The notes: a model not told the origin generated them from the sequence alone. Positions 21,071 through 30,690 are shown, counted from the first letter of the stretch. The stretch: 40,338 bases of DNA from Ectobacillus antri (GCF_003852715.1 NZ_RIAV01000024.1:1-40338), one strand, 5' to 3'. Made by a program: numbers and translations.

Positions 21071-21252
21071 GGCTGTGTTAAAGCCTGATGTTGCTAATTG
21101 AAACTTGTTGATGGGAGTGAAGGGGTTGGGACTCCTGCGGGAAAAGCGAGTCCAAAGCAGACAACGCAGACGCATAAGAACTGAGGAAGCTCCCTGACTG
21201 TCAGCGGAAAGATCCTCTGTAACGGAAATTAACAACGAACTTTAACAGAGTC
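21071..21252. repeat. Dispersed intergenic repeat, copy 1 (182 bp, MITE-like)
   Basis: It begins GGCTGTGTTAAAG and ends CTTTAACAGAGTC, 13-bp terminal inverted repeats with 11 matches. Inside are GGAGTGAAGGGG, GACTCCTGCGGGAAAAGCGA and GTAACGGAAATTAACAACGA, all shared with the copy at 29010-29192. There is no protein-coding content. The rest of the 472-bp yyzM-ychF gap holds the yyzM terminator and the ychF promoter. Confidence 0.85.
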
Positions 21253-21382
21253 TTCATATTAAGTTATAGCGGTTAGCTCCTCTAATCAGAGAACGCCAGT
21301 ACATGAGGGGAAAAAAGCGCTTTTGGATAGAAAAACTTCTGCTTCTACGCCTGAATGAGCTAACTCCTCCTTTCTTCTTCAC

Positions 21383-21411
21383 TTGTCAATTGCTGTGTTA
21401 CTCACTATAAT
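21383..21411 (+). promoter_or_regulatory. ychF promoter
   Basis: TTGTCA (21383-21388), a 17-bp spacer and a perfect TATAAT (21406-21411), 74 bp ahead of the ychF ATG. Confidence 0.75.
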
Positions 21412-21484
21412 GATGGAAGGTGAAAAATATGTGGTTGGTGGTGCTGAACGCTGGTGCTGCGACTATTTATAGGAGTTGAAAACA

Positions 21485-22585
21485 ATGGGTTTAACAGCTG
21501 GTATTGTAGGATTACCGAATGTAGGTAAATCTACTCTTTTTAATGCGATTACGCAAGCAGGTGCGGAATCTGCAAACTATCCATTTTGTACAATTGATCC
21601 AAACGTAGGGATTGTTGAGGTGCCGGATGCACGTTTAAATAAGTTAACAGAATTGGTACAACCAAAGAAAACTGTACCGACTGTGTTTGAATTCACTGAT
21701 ATTGCAGGTATCGTAAAAGGAGCAAGTAAAGGGGAAGGTCTTGGAAATAAATTTCTTTCTCATATTCGTCAAGTAGATGCGATCTGTCAGGTTGTACGTT
21801 GTTTTGAGGATGAAAATATTACCCATGTAGCAGGTAAGGTAGATCCAATTGCGGATATTGAAACGATTAACTTAGAGTTGATTTTAGCTGACCTTGAATC
21901 TGTTGAAAAGCGTATTGATCGCGTTGCGAAGCTGGCAAAACAGCGCGATAAAGACGCTGCGTACGAACATGACATTTTAGTTAGGTTGAAAGAAGCTTTT
22001 GAAAATGATCAACCAGCTCGCACAGTTGAATTTACAGAAGAAGAGATGAAGGTTGTTAAAGGTATGCACTTACTAACAATCAAACCAATGCTTTATGTAG
22101 CTAACGTTGGTGAGGACGATGTAATTGATCCAAGTGGTAATGAATACGTACAAATGGTTCGTGAATTTGCTGCGAAGGATAATGCAGAAGTCATTGTTGT
22201 TTGTGCAAAGATTGAAGCTGAGATTTCCGAGCTTGATGAAGAGGAAAAGAAAGCATTTTTAGAAGAGCTAGGTATTGAAGAGTCAGGTCTTGATCAATTG
22301 ATTCGTGCAGCTTACCATTTACTTGGCTTGGCAACCTACTTTACGGCTGGTGTACAAGAGGTTCGTGCATGGACATTCCGTAAAGGTATGAAAGCACCAC
22401 AATGTGCAGGTGTCATTCATACGGATTTTGAACGTGGCTTTATTCGTGCGGAAACTGTTTCATATGAAGACCTTGTGCAATATGGCTCTATGAATGGCGC
22501 TCGCGAAGCAGGACGCGTTCGTTTGGAAGGTAAAGAATACATCGTACAAGATGGCGATGTTATGCACTTCCGTTTTAATGTATAA
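21485..22585 (+). CDS. ychF: Redox-regulated ATPase YchF (Obg-family)
   Basis: It has 366 aa, the normal length. It is a P-loop protein of the OBG family that prefers ATP over GTP, bound to ribosomes and linked to stress responses. Walker A is GLPNVGKSTLFN, the switch II motif is DIAGIVKGASKGEGLGNKF, and a C-terminal TGS domain includes GVIHTDFERGFIRAE. The specificity loop region reads LYVANVGEDD, lacking the NKxD of true GTPases. I start at ATG 21485; a TTG 9 nt upstream directly abuts the AGGAG site. Confidence 0.95.
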   Translation: MGLTAGIVGLPNVGKSTLFNAITQAGAESANYPFCTIDPNVGIVEVPDARLNKLTELVQPKKTVPTVFEFTDIAGIVKGASKGEGLGNKFLSHIRQVDAICQVVRCFEDENITHVAGKVDPIADIETINLELILADLESVEKRIDRVAKLAKQRDKDAAYEHDILVRLKEAFENDQPARTVEFTEEEMKVVKGMHLLTIKPMLYVANVGEDDVIDPSGNEYVQMVREFAAKDNAEVIVVCAKIEAEISELDEEEKKAFLEELGIEESGLDQLIRAAYHLLGLATYFTAGVQEVRAWTFRKGMKAPQCAGVIHTDFERGFIRAETVSYEDLVQYGSMNGAREAGRVRLEGKEYIVQDGDVMHFRFNV

Positions 22586-22654
22586 TGTATTGTTTTCTTT
22601 GAATGTGTGAAACTTTCACATTGTTAAGCAGTGGGGATTAAGAATCAAATTTTT

Positions 22655-22692
22655 TGACTGTCCGCAGAAAGCAAACCTCTGTAAAGTGAATT
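22655..22692. repeat. Degraded remnant of the dispersed repeat
   Basis: TGACTGTCCGCAGAAAGC followed by CCTCTGTAAAGTGAATT resembles the right part of copy 1 (TGACTGTCAGCGGAAAG then CCTCTGTAACGGAAATT). The rest of the element cannot be recognised. It lies in the 306-bp gap between ychF and rpsF, upstream of the ychF terminator. Confidence 0.6.
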
Positions 22693-22739
22693 ATATAGAG
22701 GAATGTATGGTTTTTTACTTGAGTAAAAGCTGTAATAAG

Positions 22740-22776
22740 ACTTGGCAATCTAATAATTAGATTGCCAAGTTTTTTC
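22740..22776 (+). terminator. Terminator between ychF and rpsF
   Basis: A long A/T-rich perfect stem ACTTGGCAATCTA (22740-22752) and TAGATTGCCAAGT (22758-22770) followed by T's. The distance from ychF (150 bp) suggests the repeat remnant was inserted between gene and terminator. Confidence 0.9.
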
Positions 22777-22788
22777 TATTTGTATGAG

Positions 22789-22817
22789 TTGCTTCCCCTA
22801 ACTTACTATGATATAAT
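22789..22817 (+). promoter_or_regulatory. rpsF-ssb-rpsR promoter
   Basis: TTGCTT (22789-22794), a 17-bp spacer and a perfect TATAAT (22812-22817), 74 bp upstream of rpsF. Confidence 0.8.
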
Positions 22818-22825
22818 CTAAACTC

Positions 22826-22891
22826 GTGAGTGATTACAAAAATTGCTCCTTGCCCATTTCGGGCCGTTTAGTCCAAAAGGAGGTGACAGTG
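22826..22891 (+). promoter_or_regulatory. Candidate S6:S18 autoregulatory leader
   Basis: The short rpsF 5' leader contains a hairpin TGCCC-ATTTC-GGGCCG (about 22850-22867) just before the ribosome site AAAAGGAGGTGA. In many bacteria rpsF mRNA leaders bind the S6:S18 complex through a hairpin with a conserved CCG. The position and GGCCG element fit, but I could not check the full consensus. Confidence 0.4.
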
Positions 22892-23179
22892 ATGAAAAAG
22901 TACGAAATCATGTACATCATCCGTCCAAACATGGAAGAAGAAGCTCAAAAAGCTTTAGTTGAGCGTTTCAACAACGTGTTAAAGGACAATGGTGCAGAAG
23001 TAGAAAACGTTAAAGAGTGGGGTAAGCGTCGCTTAGCTTACGAAATTAACGACTTCCGTGATGGTATCTACATGCTTGTAAACGTAAATTCTGATGCAGC
23101 TGCAATTCAAGAATTCGATCGTTTGGCTAAGATCAACGAAGATATCATCCGTCATATCGTCGTAAAAGGTCAAGAATAA
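22892..23179 (+). CDS. rpsF: 30S ribosomal protein S6
   Basis: It has 95 aa. S6 binds S18 and the central domain of 16S r[21 protein letters not shown] opens the ferredoxin-like fold; [22 protein letters not shown] is the S6 signature. ATG 22892 follows a near-perfect AAAAGGAGGTGA site. First gene of rpsF-ssb-rpsR. Confidence 0.97.
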   Translation: MKKYEIMYIIRPNMEEEAQKALVERFNNVLKDNGAEVENVKEWGKRRLAYEINDFRDGIYMLVNVNSDAAAIQEFDRLAKINEDIIRHIVVKGQE

Positions 23180-23201
23180 GATATAGGGGAGAGTGGTTCG
23201 G

Positions 23202-23705
23202 ATGATGAATCGCGTTTTACTCGTAGGTCGCTTAACTAAAGATCCGGAATTGCGTTATACGCCAAATGGCATCGCGGTAGCTACTTTCACGTTGGCAGTA
23301 AATCGCACGTTCTCAAATCAGCAAGGCGAACGCGAAGCTGATTTTATTAACTGTGTTGTATGGAGAAAACCAGCTGAAAATGTAGCAAACTACCTGAAAA
23401 AGGGAAGCCTTGCCGGTGTGGACGGTCGTCTTAGCACTCGTAATTACGAGGGACAAGATGGTAAACGTGTATATGTGACAGAAGTTGTTGCAGATAGCGT
23501 TCAGTTTTTGGAAACAAGGTCAAGTGGAAACAACGAGCAGCGTGGCTCATTTGCACCGCAGCCATCGGGCTTTGGTTACAATGATCAAGGCTCTAACCCA
23601 TTCGGATCTTCTGGAAACAATCGCCCTAGCGCGCCTAGGAACGATGATCCATTTGCGAATGCAGGTCAACCGATTGATATTTCGGACGATGACTTACCGT
23701 TTTAA
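23202..23705 (+). CDS. ssb: Single-stranded DNA-binding protein SsbA
   Basis: It has 167 aa. The N-terminal OB fold ([41 protein letters not shown]) coats single-stranded DNA at forks. A flexible Gly/Asn/Pro-rich linker leads to the acidic C-terminal tip ISDDDLPF, which recruits repair and replication partners. I start at ATG 23202 by family comparison; GTG 23193 is in frame but lies next to the GGGGAG site. Transcribed with rpsF and rpsR, as in B. subtilis. Confidence 0.96.
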   Translation: MMNRVLLVGRLTKDPELRYTPNGIAVATFTLAVNRTFSNQQGEREADFINCVVWRKPAENVANYLKKGSLAGVDGRLSTRNYEGQDGKRVYVTEVVADSVQFLETRSSGNNEQRGSFAPQPSGFGYNDQGSNPFGSSGNNRPSAPRNDDPFANAGQPIDISDDDLPF

Positions 23706-23742
23706 TATAATTTAGTCAGACAAAGAATGGAGGGAATTGCAC

Positions 23743-23982
23743 ATGGCTATGGGTGGACGTAAAGGCGGACGTGGTAAACGTCGTAAGGTTTGCTTCTTCA
23801 CTGCTAACGGTATCACACACATCGACTATAAGGATGTAGATCTTCTTAAGCGTTTCGTTTCTGAACGCGGTAAGATTTTACCTCGTCGTGTAACTGGTAC
23901 AAGCGCTAAGTACCAACGCAAACTTACGATTGCAATCAAACGTGCTCGTCAAATGGCACTTTTACCGTACGTTGCGGAATAA
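23743..23982 (+). CDS. rpsR: 30S ribosomal protein S18
   Basis: It has 79 aa. S18 partners S6 on the platform of the small subunit. [37 protein letters not shown] and [20 protein letters not shown] are typical. ATG 23743 is 9 nt after GGAGG; this adds two residues (MA) before the usual MGGRKGG start, because the ATG at 23749 is too far from the ribosome site. Ends the operon. Confidence 0.97.
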   Translation: MAMGGRKGGRGKRRKVCFFTANGITHIDYKDVDLLKRFVSERGKILPRRVTGTSAKYQRKLTIAIKRARQMALLPYVAE

Positions 23983-23990
23983 TAACTAGT

Positions 23991-24030
23991 AAATACACAG
24001 TAGAGTTTCCTCTACTGTGTATTTTATTAT
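23991..24030 (+). terminator. rpsR terminator
   Basis: AAATACACAGTAGAG (23991-24005), a 4-nt loop and CTCTACTGTGTATTT (24010-24024) followed by T-rich sequence. Perfect 15-bp stem. Confidence 0.92.
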
Positions 24031-24049
24031 ATAAAGCGAGGATTCTTAA

Positions 24050-24985
24050 ATGAAAAATACAAGACTGATTACTGAAGGCGCCGTTTTACTGGCCGTATTC
24101 ATTATCTTGCTCTTGGCAACAATGTATGTACCAATCTTAAATATCATTTTACTATTTGCTCTACCTTTACCATTTATTATATTTTCTTTAAAATATGAGT
24201 GGAAATATGCACTAATGTTACTGTTAGTAGCCTCTGTTATTACCATATTAGTAGCTACCCCTCTAAGTATTACAAATGTACTTACTTTTGGAACCGCTGG
24301 AATCGTAATTGGCTATTTATATAAAAAGAAAAAAAATCCAGCTGAAATTCTTGTGACAGCAACAGTTATTTATGTTTGTAATTTAGTAACCTTGTATGCG
24401 GTAAGTGTGATTTTCTTTGAGTATAATTTTATTACACAAATGCAGAAGATGTTAAATGAGTCAATTGCGATGACAGAGCGATTTATTGCGGCAACTGGCG
24501 CGAATGCAAACGAAAAACAATTACAGCAGTTAAAAGATATGCCTGCTTTATTAGGATATATTATGCCTTCTATGGTTGTATTAGGTGGTTTTATGATGTC
24601 CTGGTTTACGATTTTAATCGCTGGTCCTATCTTAAAAAGATTGCGCTTTCAAGTTCCTGCTTGGCCTCCTTTTCGTGATCTTCGTCTTCCGAAAAGTATT
24701 GTAATTTATTACGTCATTTTTATATTAATCGCAGCTTTTGTAAAGATAGAAACAGGTTCGTATCTTTATATGGCTGTATTGAATATAAATATTATATTTC
24801 CTCTACTGATGGCTTTGCAGGGTTTTTCTTTCTTAGCTTTTCTTTTTCACTCAAAAGGATATCCTAAAGGGGTATTGATTTTCGTTTGTATTCTTGTCCT
24901 GTTTGTACCTATTTTATTTTCTCTTGTTACGTTCTTAGGTATAATTGATGTAGGCTTTTCTTTGCGAAGATATATAAAGTCATAA
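24050..24985 (+). CDS. yybS: DUF2232 membrane protein YybS
   Basis: It has 311 aa, a polytopic membrane protein with about eight hydrophobic segments; the first spans about residues 9-45 in two helices. The family (YybS/DUF2232) resembles small-molecule transporter membrane components and always sits beside gdpP in bacilli. No substrate is known. A cytoplasmic loop KRLRFQVPAWPPFRDLRLPK precedes the C-terminal helices. ATG follows GCGAGG. Confidence 0.9.
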   Translation: MKNTRLITEGAVLLAVFIILLLATMYVPILNIILLFALPLPFIIFSLKYEWKYALMLLLVASVITILVATPLSITNVLTFGTAGIVIGYLYKKKKNPAEILVTATVIYVCNLVTLYAVSVIFFEYNFITQMQKMLNESIAMTERFIAATGANANEKQLQQLKDMPALLGYIMPSMVVLGGFMMSWFTILIAGPILKRLRFQVPAWPPFRDLRLPKSIVIYYVIFILIAAFVKIETGSYLYMAVLNINIIFPLLMALQGFSFLAFLFHSKGYPKGVLIFVCILVLFVPILFSLVTFLGIIDVGFSLRRYIKS

Positions 24986-25064
24986 AATATGAATCGCCAT
25001 ATTTATGATATCGGTATGAAGATAGGTTTTAATATGGTTAAGTTTTTATGTGGGAGTTGAACGT

Positions 25065-27038
25065 ATGCCAGAGTTTTATAAGAAACAAAAGTTTCTTTAT
25101 CCTATCTACTCCCTTTCTTTTTTGACTCTTGTTATTATTACGGTTCTTACGTACTATGACTGGATTCTGGGAGTTTCTGCGTTTGCAATCTTTTGTCTTG
25201 TTATATTTTTTCTTATTAAATTTGAAATATTGTTCCGTAAAAGTTTAGAACAATACACATCAGATATGCTAACAAGAGTAAAGAAAGTAAATGATGAGGC
25301 TTTGAATCAAATGCCTATCGGTATTTTACTTTATAATAAAGATTACGGAGTAGACTGGGCTAATCCTTATTTGTCTTCTTGCTTTGGACAATACTCTTTA
25401 GCAGGTTGGCATTTACATGACCTTGCCGATACTTTACTCTCCTTTGTACGTCAAGAAACAGATGAGGATATCATTACCCTTAATAAGCGTAAATTTCGTA
25501 TCTTTGCTCGTAGAGAAGAAAAGCTAGTATATTTCTTTGATGTAACGGAACAAACGCAAATTGAAAAGATGTATGAAGATCAGAGAACAGTATTAGCTAT
25601 CATTTATTTAGATAATTATGATGAAATTACACAAGGATTAGATGATCAACTTCGTACAAACATCACAAGTCAGGTTACATCTGTTTTAAATGACTGGGCT
25701 CTAAAGTATGGTATTTATCTTAAACGTGTATCCTCTGATCGCTTTTTGGCTGTTTTAAATGAGAGCATCTTAACGCAATTAGAAAAAGGAAAGTTTGATA
25801 TTCTTGATCAGGTAAGAGAAAGCATGTCTAAACGCAATATTCCATTAACATTAAGTATTGGTGTAGGCTCAGGTGTGCTCTTATTACCCGAGCTAGGTAC
25901 ACTCGCTCAATCTGGTTTAGATTTAGCTCTTGGACGAGGTGGAGACCAGGTTGCGATTAAACAAGCAACAGGCAAAGTGAAATTTTATGGCGGAAAAACA
26001 AATCCTGTAGAGAAACGAACTAGAGTAAGAGCACGTGTTATCTCACATGCGTTAAAAGATTTAGTATTGGAGAGCAGTCATGTTATTGTGATGGGGCACA
26101 AAGCACCAGATATGGATGCGATTGGTGCTGCAATTGGTATACTAAAAGTAGCACAATTGAATGAACGGGACGGTTATATTGTTATTGATGAAAATGATTT
26201 AGATACAGGTGTAAAACGTCTAGTAGAAGAAATTAAACATAATGATGAGTTGTGGTCACGCTTCATTAGTATAGAAAAAGCTTTGGAGTTAGCATCGAAT
26301 GAATCTTTGTTGGTAGTGGTAGATACGCATAAACCTTCTATGGTTATTGAAGAAAGACTTCTTGATAAAATTGAAAACGTGGTTGTCATTGACCATCATC
26401 GTCGCGGTGAAGAATTTATTGAAGAGCCACTACTCGTATATATGGAGCCATATGCTTCTTCTACTGCAGAGCTAGTTACAGAATTACTGGAATACCAACC
26501 TAAACGTTTAAAACTCAATATGTTAGAAGCTACTGCTTTATTGGCAGGTATCATTGTTGATACAAAGAGCTTTACATTTAGAACTGGAGCAAGAACGTTT
26601 GATGCTGCTTCTTACTTACGTTCACATGGTGCAGATACGATATTGGTGCAAAAGCTCTTGAAGGAAGATATGGAGCATTACTTAAGGATTGCAAAAACGA
26701 TTCGAGATGCGTATATTTATAAAAATGGAATTGCTTTAGCAAAAGCAGAAGACAGCCAATATTGCGATCAAGTGTTAATTGCGCAAGCTGCTGATACATT
26801 GCTCACTATGACAGGAGTTACAGCTTCTTTTGTAATAGCTAAGAAAAAAGACGGCACAATTGGAATTAGTGGCAGATCCTTGGGTGATGTAAATGTGCAG
26901 TTGATTATGGAGAGCCTGGGCGGCGGTGGTCATCTGACAAATGCGGCGACTCAGCTACAAAACAGTAAGCTAGACGATGCAGAACAAAGGCTTCGAGAAG
27001 CCATTGATGAATATTTAGAAGGGGGAAATAAATCATGA
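25065..27038 (+). CDS. gdpP: Cyclic-di-AMP phosphodiesterase GdpP
   Basis: It has 657 aa. It degrades c-di-AMP to pApA, so it sets a messenger that controls potassium homeostasis, wall stress and beta-lactam tolerance. Two N-terminal membrane helices lie at about 10-50. A PAS domain follows ([21 protein letters not shown]), then a degenerate GGDEF domain. The DHH phosphodiesterase has [24 protein letters not shown] and [10 protein letters not shown]; the DHHA1 end has [12 protein letters not shown]. Catalytic residues look intact. I start at ATG 25065. It overlaps rplI by 4 nt. Confidence 0.96.
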   Translation: MPEFYKKQKFLYPIYSLSFLTLVIITVLTYYDWILGVSAFAIFCLVIFFLIKFEILFRKSLEQYTSDMLTRVKKVNDEALNQMPIGILLYNKDYGVDWANPYLSSCFGQYSLAGWHLHDLADTLLSFVRQETDEDIITLNKRKFRIFARREEKLVYFFDVTEQTQIEKMYEDQRTVLAIIYLDNYDEITQGLDDQLRTNITSQVTSVLNDWALKYGIYLKRVSSDRFLAVLNESILTQLEKGKFDILDQVRESMSKRNIPLTLSIGVGSGVLLLPELGTLAQSGLDLALGRGGDQVAIKQATGKVKFYGGKTNPVEKRTRVRARVISHALKDLVLESSHVIVMGHKAPDMDAIGAAIGILKVAQLNERDGYIVIDENDLDTGVKRLVEEIKHNDELWSRFISIEKALELASNESLLVVVDTHKPSMVIEERLLDKIENVVVIDHHRRGEEFIEEPLLVYMEPYASSTAELVTELLEYQPKRLKLNMLEATALLAGIIVDTKSFTFRTGARTFDAASYLRSHGADTILVQKLLKEDMEHYLRIAKTIRDAYIYKNGIALAKAEDSQYCDQVLIAQAADTLLTMTGVTASFVIAKKKDGTIGISGRSLGDVNVQLIMESLGGGGHLTNAATQLQNSKLDDAEQRLREAIDEYLEGGNKS

Positions 27039-27481
27039 GAGTTATTTTTCTAAAAGACGTAAAAGGAAAAGGTAAAAAGGGAGAAATTAAAAATGTTGCT
27101 GATGGTTATGCGCATAACTTTTTATTAAAGCAGGGTTTGGCGCAGGAAGCAACACATGCAAATGTAAAAGCACTCGATGCACAAAAGCGTAAGGAACAAA
27201 AGGATGCGGAGCTAGAACTAGAAAAAAACAAAGAGTTAAAAGAAAAGATTGAGCAGTTAACTGTACAGCTAAAAGCAAAATCTGGTGAAGGCGGCCGCTT
27301 ATTTGGTTCTATTACAAGCAAACAAATTGCTGATGAATTACAAAAAGCGCACGGTATTAAAATTGATAAACGTAAATTTGAAATGCATGATGCGATTCGC
27401 GCACTAGGTCACACGAATGTTCCTGTTAAGTTGCATCCACAAGTAACAGCAACATTGAAGGTACATGTAACCGAACAATAA
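27035..27481 (+). CDS. rplI: 50S ribosomal protein L9
   Basis: It has 148 aa. L9 has two globular domains joined by a long helix; it influences frame maintenance and ribosome spacing. [19 protein letters not shown] is the canonical N-domain, then [13 protein letters not shown]. The Lys/Glu-rich connecting helix and the RNA-binding C-domain ([21 protein letters not shown]) follow. ATG overlaps the gdpP stop (ATGA), so it is translationally coupled. Confidence 0.97.
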   Translation: MRVIFLKDVKGKGKKGEIKNVADGYAHNFLLKQGLAQEATHANVKALDAQKRKEQKDAELELEKNKELKEKIEQLTVQLKAKSGEGGRLFGSITSKQIADELQKAHGIKIDKRKFEMHDAIRALGHTNVPVKLHPQVTATLKVHVTEQ

Positions 27482-27571
27482 AAGATTGCAAAAAAGTAGA
27501 TATGGGGCAGTGATTTTTCGCAGCACAGCAGCTGAAAGATTACTGTCCTTACGTATGAGGAGGTTTTTAAA

Positions 27572-28921
27572 GTGAGTGAAATCAATGACCGCACCCCTCC
27601 GCAAAATATAGAAGCTGAGCAAGCGGTGTTGGGGTCTGTTCTTCTTGAGCAGGAAGCGCTCACGGTGACCTCAGAGATACTAATACCGGATGACTTCTAT
27701 CGTACTTCTCATCAAAAAATATATCAGGCGATTTTAACACTCTCAGATAAGGGAGAACCGGTTGATTTAGTAACGGTCACTGCAGAACTTGCCGATCAAA
27801 ACTTGCTTGATGAAGTTGGTGGGGTTTCATATTTAGCAGAACTGGCCAATTCTGTTCCCACAGCCGCAAATGTAGAGTTTTATGCCCGTATTATTGAGGA
27901 GAAATCCGTTTTGCGTCGCTTAATACGTACAGCTACTACAATCGCTTCAGAAGGGTATGAACGTGAAGATGATGTTGAAGGACTACTAAGCGATGCTGAG
28001 AAGAAAATTTTAGAGGTAGCCCAGCAAAAAAATACGAAAGCCTTTCAAAATATTAAAGATGTTCTAGTTGTAACATATGACAAGATTGAAACATTACATC
28101 ATCGCAAAGGTGATATTACTGGAATTCCAACAGGGTTTACAGAACTTGATAAAATGACTGCTGGTTTCCAGCGCAACGACCTTATTATCGTTGCAGCACG
28201 CCCGTCTGTAGGTAAAACAGCGTTCTCTTTGAATATTGCTCAAAACGTCGCAACCAAAACTGATGAAAATGTTGCAATCTTTAGTTTAGAGATGGGGGCA
28301 GATCAGCTTGTTATGCGTATGTTGTGCGCAGAAGGAAATATTAACGCCCAACGTTTACGTACAGGAGATTTAACACCGGAAGACTGGGGCAAGCTTACGA
28401 TGGCAATGGGAAGTCTTTCAAATGCTGGTATTTATATTGATGATACACCCGGTATTCGTGTAGGTGAAATTCGAGCAAAATGCCGTCGGTTAAAACAAGA
28501 GAGCGGTTTAGGTATGATTCTTATCGATTACTTACAGCTCATTCAAGGTAATGGGAAAGGTGGAGAAAACCGTCAACAGGAAGTCTCTGAAATTTCTCGT
28601 TCTCTTAAAGCGCTTGCCCGTGAGTTACAAGTTCCAGTTATCGCACTCTCTCAGCTTTCTCGCGGTGTTGAATCGCGTCAGGATAAGCGACCGATGATGT
28701 CAGATATTCGTGAATCTGGAAGTATTGAGCAGGACGCTGATATTGTTGCGTTCTTATATCGTGATGATTATTATGATAAAGAGACCGAAAAGAAGGATAT
28801 CATTGAAATTATTATTGCTAAGCAACGTAATGGTCCTGTTGGTACAGTAGAACTTGCTTTTGTTAAAGAATTTAATAAATTTGTTAACCTCGAACGTAGA
28901 TTTGATGAACCAGGCGCTTAA
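27572..28921 (+). CDS. dnaC: Replicative DNA helicase DnaC (DnaB family)
   Basis: Hexameric 5'-3' helicase at the fork, called DnaC in B. subtilis and DnaB elsewhere. It has 449 aa. The N-terminal domain (PPQNIEAEQAVLGSVLLE) binds primase. The RecA-like motor has Walker A ARPSVGKTAFSLN, Walker B GMILIDYLQLIQ and the arginine finger region near KRPMMSDIRESGSIEQDADIV. The start is GTG 27572, 9 nt after GAGGAGG. It lies 90 bp after rplI. No intein or insertion is seen. Confidence 0.97.
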   Translation: MSEINDRTPPQNIEAEQAVLGSVLLEQEALTVTSEILIPDDFYRTSHQKIYQAILTLSDKGEPVDLVTVTAELADQNLLDEVGGVSYLAELANSVPTAANVEFYARIIEEKSVLRRLIRTATTIASEGYEREDDVEGLLSDAEKKILEVAQQKNTKAFQNIKDVLVVTYDKIETLHHRKGDITGIPTGFTELDKMTAGFQRNDLIIVAARPSVGKTAFSLNIAQNVATKTDENVAIFSLEMGADQLVMRMLCAEGNINAQRLRTGDLTPEDWGKLTMAMGSLSNAGIYIDDTPGIRVGEIRAKCRRLKQESGLGMILIDYLQLIQGNGKGGENRQQEVSEISRSLKALARELQVPVIALSQLSRGVESRQDKRPMMSDIRESGSIEQDADIVAFLYRDDYYDKETEKKDIIEIIIAKQRNGPVGTVELAFVKEFNKFVNLERRFDEPGA

Positions 28922-28937
28922 AAGGCATAAAAATGAC

Positions 28938-28971
28938 AACACATCACATGATAATGATGTGTTTTTTTTTT
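28938..28971 (+). terminator. dnaC terminator
   Basis: AACACATCA (28938-28946), an 8-nt loop and TGATGTGTT (28955-28963) with a T-run to 28971. Confidence 0.92.
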
Positions 28972-29009
28972 ATAAAAAGATTATATAAAGCTTTGATTTT
29001 TTGAAAGTA

Positions 29010-29192
29010 GGCTGTGTTAAAGCCCGATGGTGATAACTTGCACTTGTTGATTGGAGTGAAGGGGATGAGACTCCTGTGGGAAAAGCGAGTCAAAGGGAGA
29101 CCCCGCACGTGCATAGCGCTAAGGAGGCTTACTGACCACACGCGGAAAGCGAACCCCCGTAACGGAAATTAACAACGAACTGTAACAGAGCC
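29010..29192. repeat. Dispersed intergenic repeat, copy 2 (183 bp, MITE-like)
   Basis: Left end GGCTGTGTTAAAG and right end CTGTAACAGAGCC are inverted at 11 of 13 positions. The dinucleotide TA flanks both ends, a possible target duplication. Inner blocks GGAGTGAAGGGG, GGAAAAGCGAGTC and GTAACGGAAATTAACAACGA match copy 1. It fills the first half of the 405-bp dnaC-purA gap; the purA control region follows within 15 bp. Confidence 0.87.
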
Positions 29193-29203
29193 TAAAATTA
29201 TCA

Positions 29204-29250
29204 AATGAACGAACAAAAAATGGTTTATATAAATAAAATGTTCGTATTTT
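29204..29250. promoter_or_regulatory. Candidate PurR operator (paired PurBoxes)
   Basis: CGAAC at 29210-29214 and its inverse GTTCG at 29240-29244 lie in A/T-rich flanks immediately upstream of the purA -35. The downstream box, read on the minus strand, AAATACGAACATT, fits the PurBox consensus with one mismatch; the upstream box is poorer. Paired PurBoxes control purA in B. subtilis. Confidence 0.55.
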
Positions 29251-29252
29251 TA

Positions 29253-29280
29253 TTGACATCTTTGTTCAGTTTGATAAAAT
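29253..29280 (+). promoter_or_regulatory. purA promoter
   Basis: A perfect TTGACA (29253-29258), a 16-bp spacer and TAAAAT (29275-29280), 46 bp upstream of the purA ATG. Confidence 0.7.
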
Positions 29281-29326
29281 GGTAATTGTTTGATAAGTTC
29301 GTTTGAAATATTTGGAGGTGCTTTAA

Positions 29327-30616
29327 ATGTCTTCAGTAGTAGTTGTAGGAACGCAATGGGGCGATGAAGGAAAAGGGAAGATTACAGATTTTCTTTCTCA
29401 GCATGCAGAAGTAGTAGCACGTTATCAAGGCGGAAATAATGCAGGACATACGATTGTTTTTAATGATACACGTTATAAACTTCATTTAATTCCATCAGGA
29501 ATCTTTTTTAAGGAAAAAATCTGTGTAATTGGTAACGGAATGGTTGTTGATCCAAAGGCGTTGGTAGAAGAGCTTGCATACTTGCATGAACGCGGTGTTA
29601 GTACGGAAAATTTGCGAATCAGCAATCGCGCTCATATCATTTTGCCATATCATTTGAAACAGGATGAACTTGAGGAAGAACGTAAAGGCGCGAATAAAAT
29701 TGGTACAACAAAAAAAGGAATTGGACCTGCTTATATGGATAAAGCTGCACGTATTGGTATCCGTATCGCAGATTTGCTAGAAAAAGAAGAATTCCAAGAG
29801 AAGCTAGAGCGCAACTTAGCAGAGAAGAATCGTTTATTCGAAAAAATGTACGATGCAGAAGGCTTCCGTATGGAAGATATCTTTGAAGAGTATTATGAGT
29901 ACGGACAACAAATTAAACAATATGTATGCGATACTTCCGTTGTATTAAATGACGCACTTGATGAAGGTCGTCGTGTATTATTTGAAGGTGCGCAAGGCGT
30001 AATGCTTGATATTGATCAAGGAACGTATCCGTTTGTAACATCCTCTAATCCAATTGCGGGCGGTGTAACAATTGGTTCAGGTGTAGGACCTTCTAAAATC
30101 AATCGTGTGGTTGGTGTATGTAAGGCATATACAAGTCGTGTAGGAGACGGACCTTTCCCTACGGAATTATTTGATGAAATTGGTCATCAAATTCGTGAAG
30201 TGGGTCGCGAATATGGTACAACAACAGGACGTCCTCGTCGTGTAGGTTGGTTTGATAGCGTTGTTGTAAGACATGCTCGTCGCGTTAGCGGCCTTACTGA
30301 CTTATCATTGAACTCTATCGATGTATTGACGGGTATCCCTACGTTAAAGATCTGTGTAGCTTATAAATATAAGGGAGAAACGCTACAAGAATTCCCTGCA
30401 AGCCTACGTATCCTTTCTCAATGTGAGCCAGTTTACGAAGAGCTCCCAGGCTGGACAGAAGATATCACTGGTGTGAAAACATTAGATGAACTTCCAGAAA
30501 ACGCAAGACATTATGTGGAACGCGTATCTCAGTTAACAGGTATTCCATTATCAATGTTCTCTGTAGGACCAGATCGTAACCAAACAAACATCATCCGTAA
30601 CGTATACGGTGTATAA
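29327..30616 (+). CDS. purA: Adenylosuccinate synthetase
   Basis: PurA joins IMP and aspartate using GTP to give adenylosuccinate, the first committed step to AMP. It has 429 aa. The N-terminal [18 protein letters not shown] is the P-loop with catalytic Asp, followed by GNNAGHTI and its catalytic His. [38 protein letters not shown] and [19 protein letters not shown] are conserved blocks. ATG follows GGAGGTG. Monocistronic, with its own promoter, a likely PurR operator and a terminator. Confidence 0.98.
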   Translation: MSSVVVVGTQWGDEGKGKITDFLSQHAEVVARYQGGNNAGHTIVFNDTRYKLHLIPSGIFFKEKICVIGNGMVVDPKALVEELAYLHERGVSTENLRISNRAHIILPYHLKQDELEEERKGANKIGTTKKGIGPAYMDKAARIGIRIADLLEKEEFQEKLERNLAEKNRLFEKMYDAEGFRMEDIFEEYYEYGQQIKQYVCDTSVVLNDALDEGRRVLFEGAQGVMLDIDQGTYPFVTSSNPIAGGVTIGSGVGPSKINRVVGVCKAYTSRVGDGPFPTELFDEIGHQIREVGREYGTTTGRPRRVGWFDSVVVRHARRVSGLTDLSLNSIDVLTGIPTLKICVAYKYKGETLQEFPASLRILSQCEPVYEELPGWTEDITGVKTLDELPENARHYVERVSQLTGIPLSMFSVGPDRNQTNIIRNVYGV

Positions 30617-30657
30617 TTGTTGCTCTAATTGAAAAAGTAAGGTATAGTAAGAAACAG

Positions 30658-30690
30658 AAGGACCCAGTTTATGTGGGTTCTTTTGTTTTT
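30658..30690 (+). terminator. purA terminator
   Basis: AAGGACCCA (30658-30666), a 7-nt loop and TGGGTTCTT (30674-30682) with one G-T pair, then a T-rich tail. Confidence 0.88.

Noticed and set aside
21029-21235. Minus-strand open frame across the yyzM-ychF gap.
   Set aside because: It coincides with the dispersed repeat; a similar frame arises in copy 2, so it is a by-product of the repeat.
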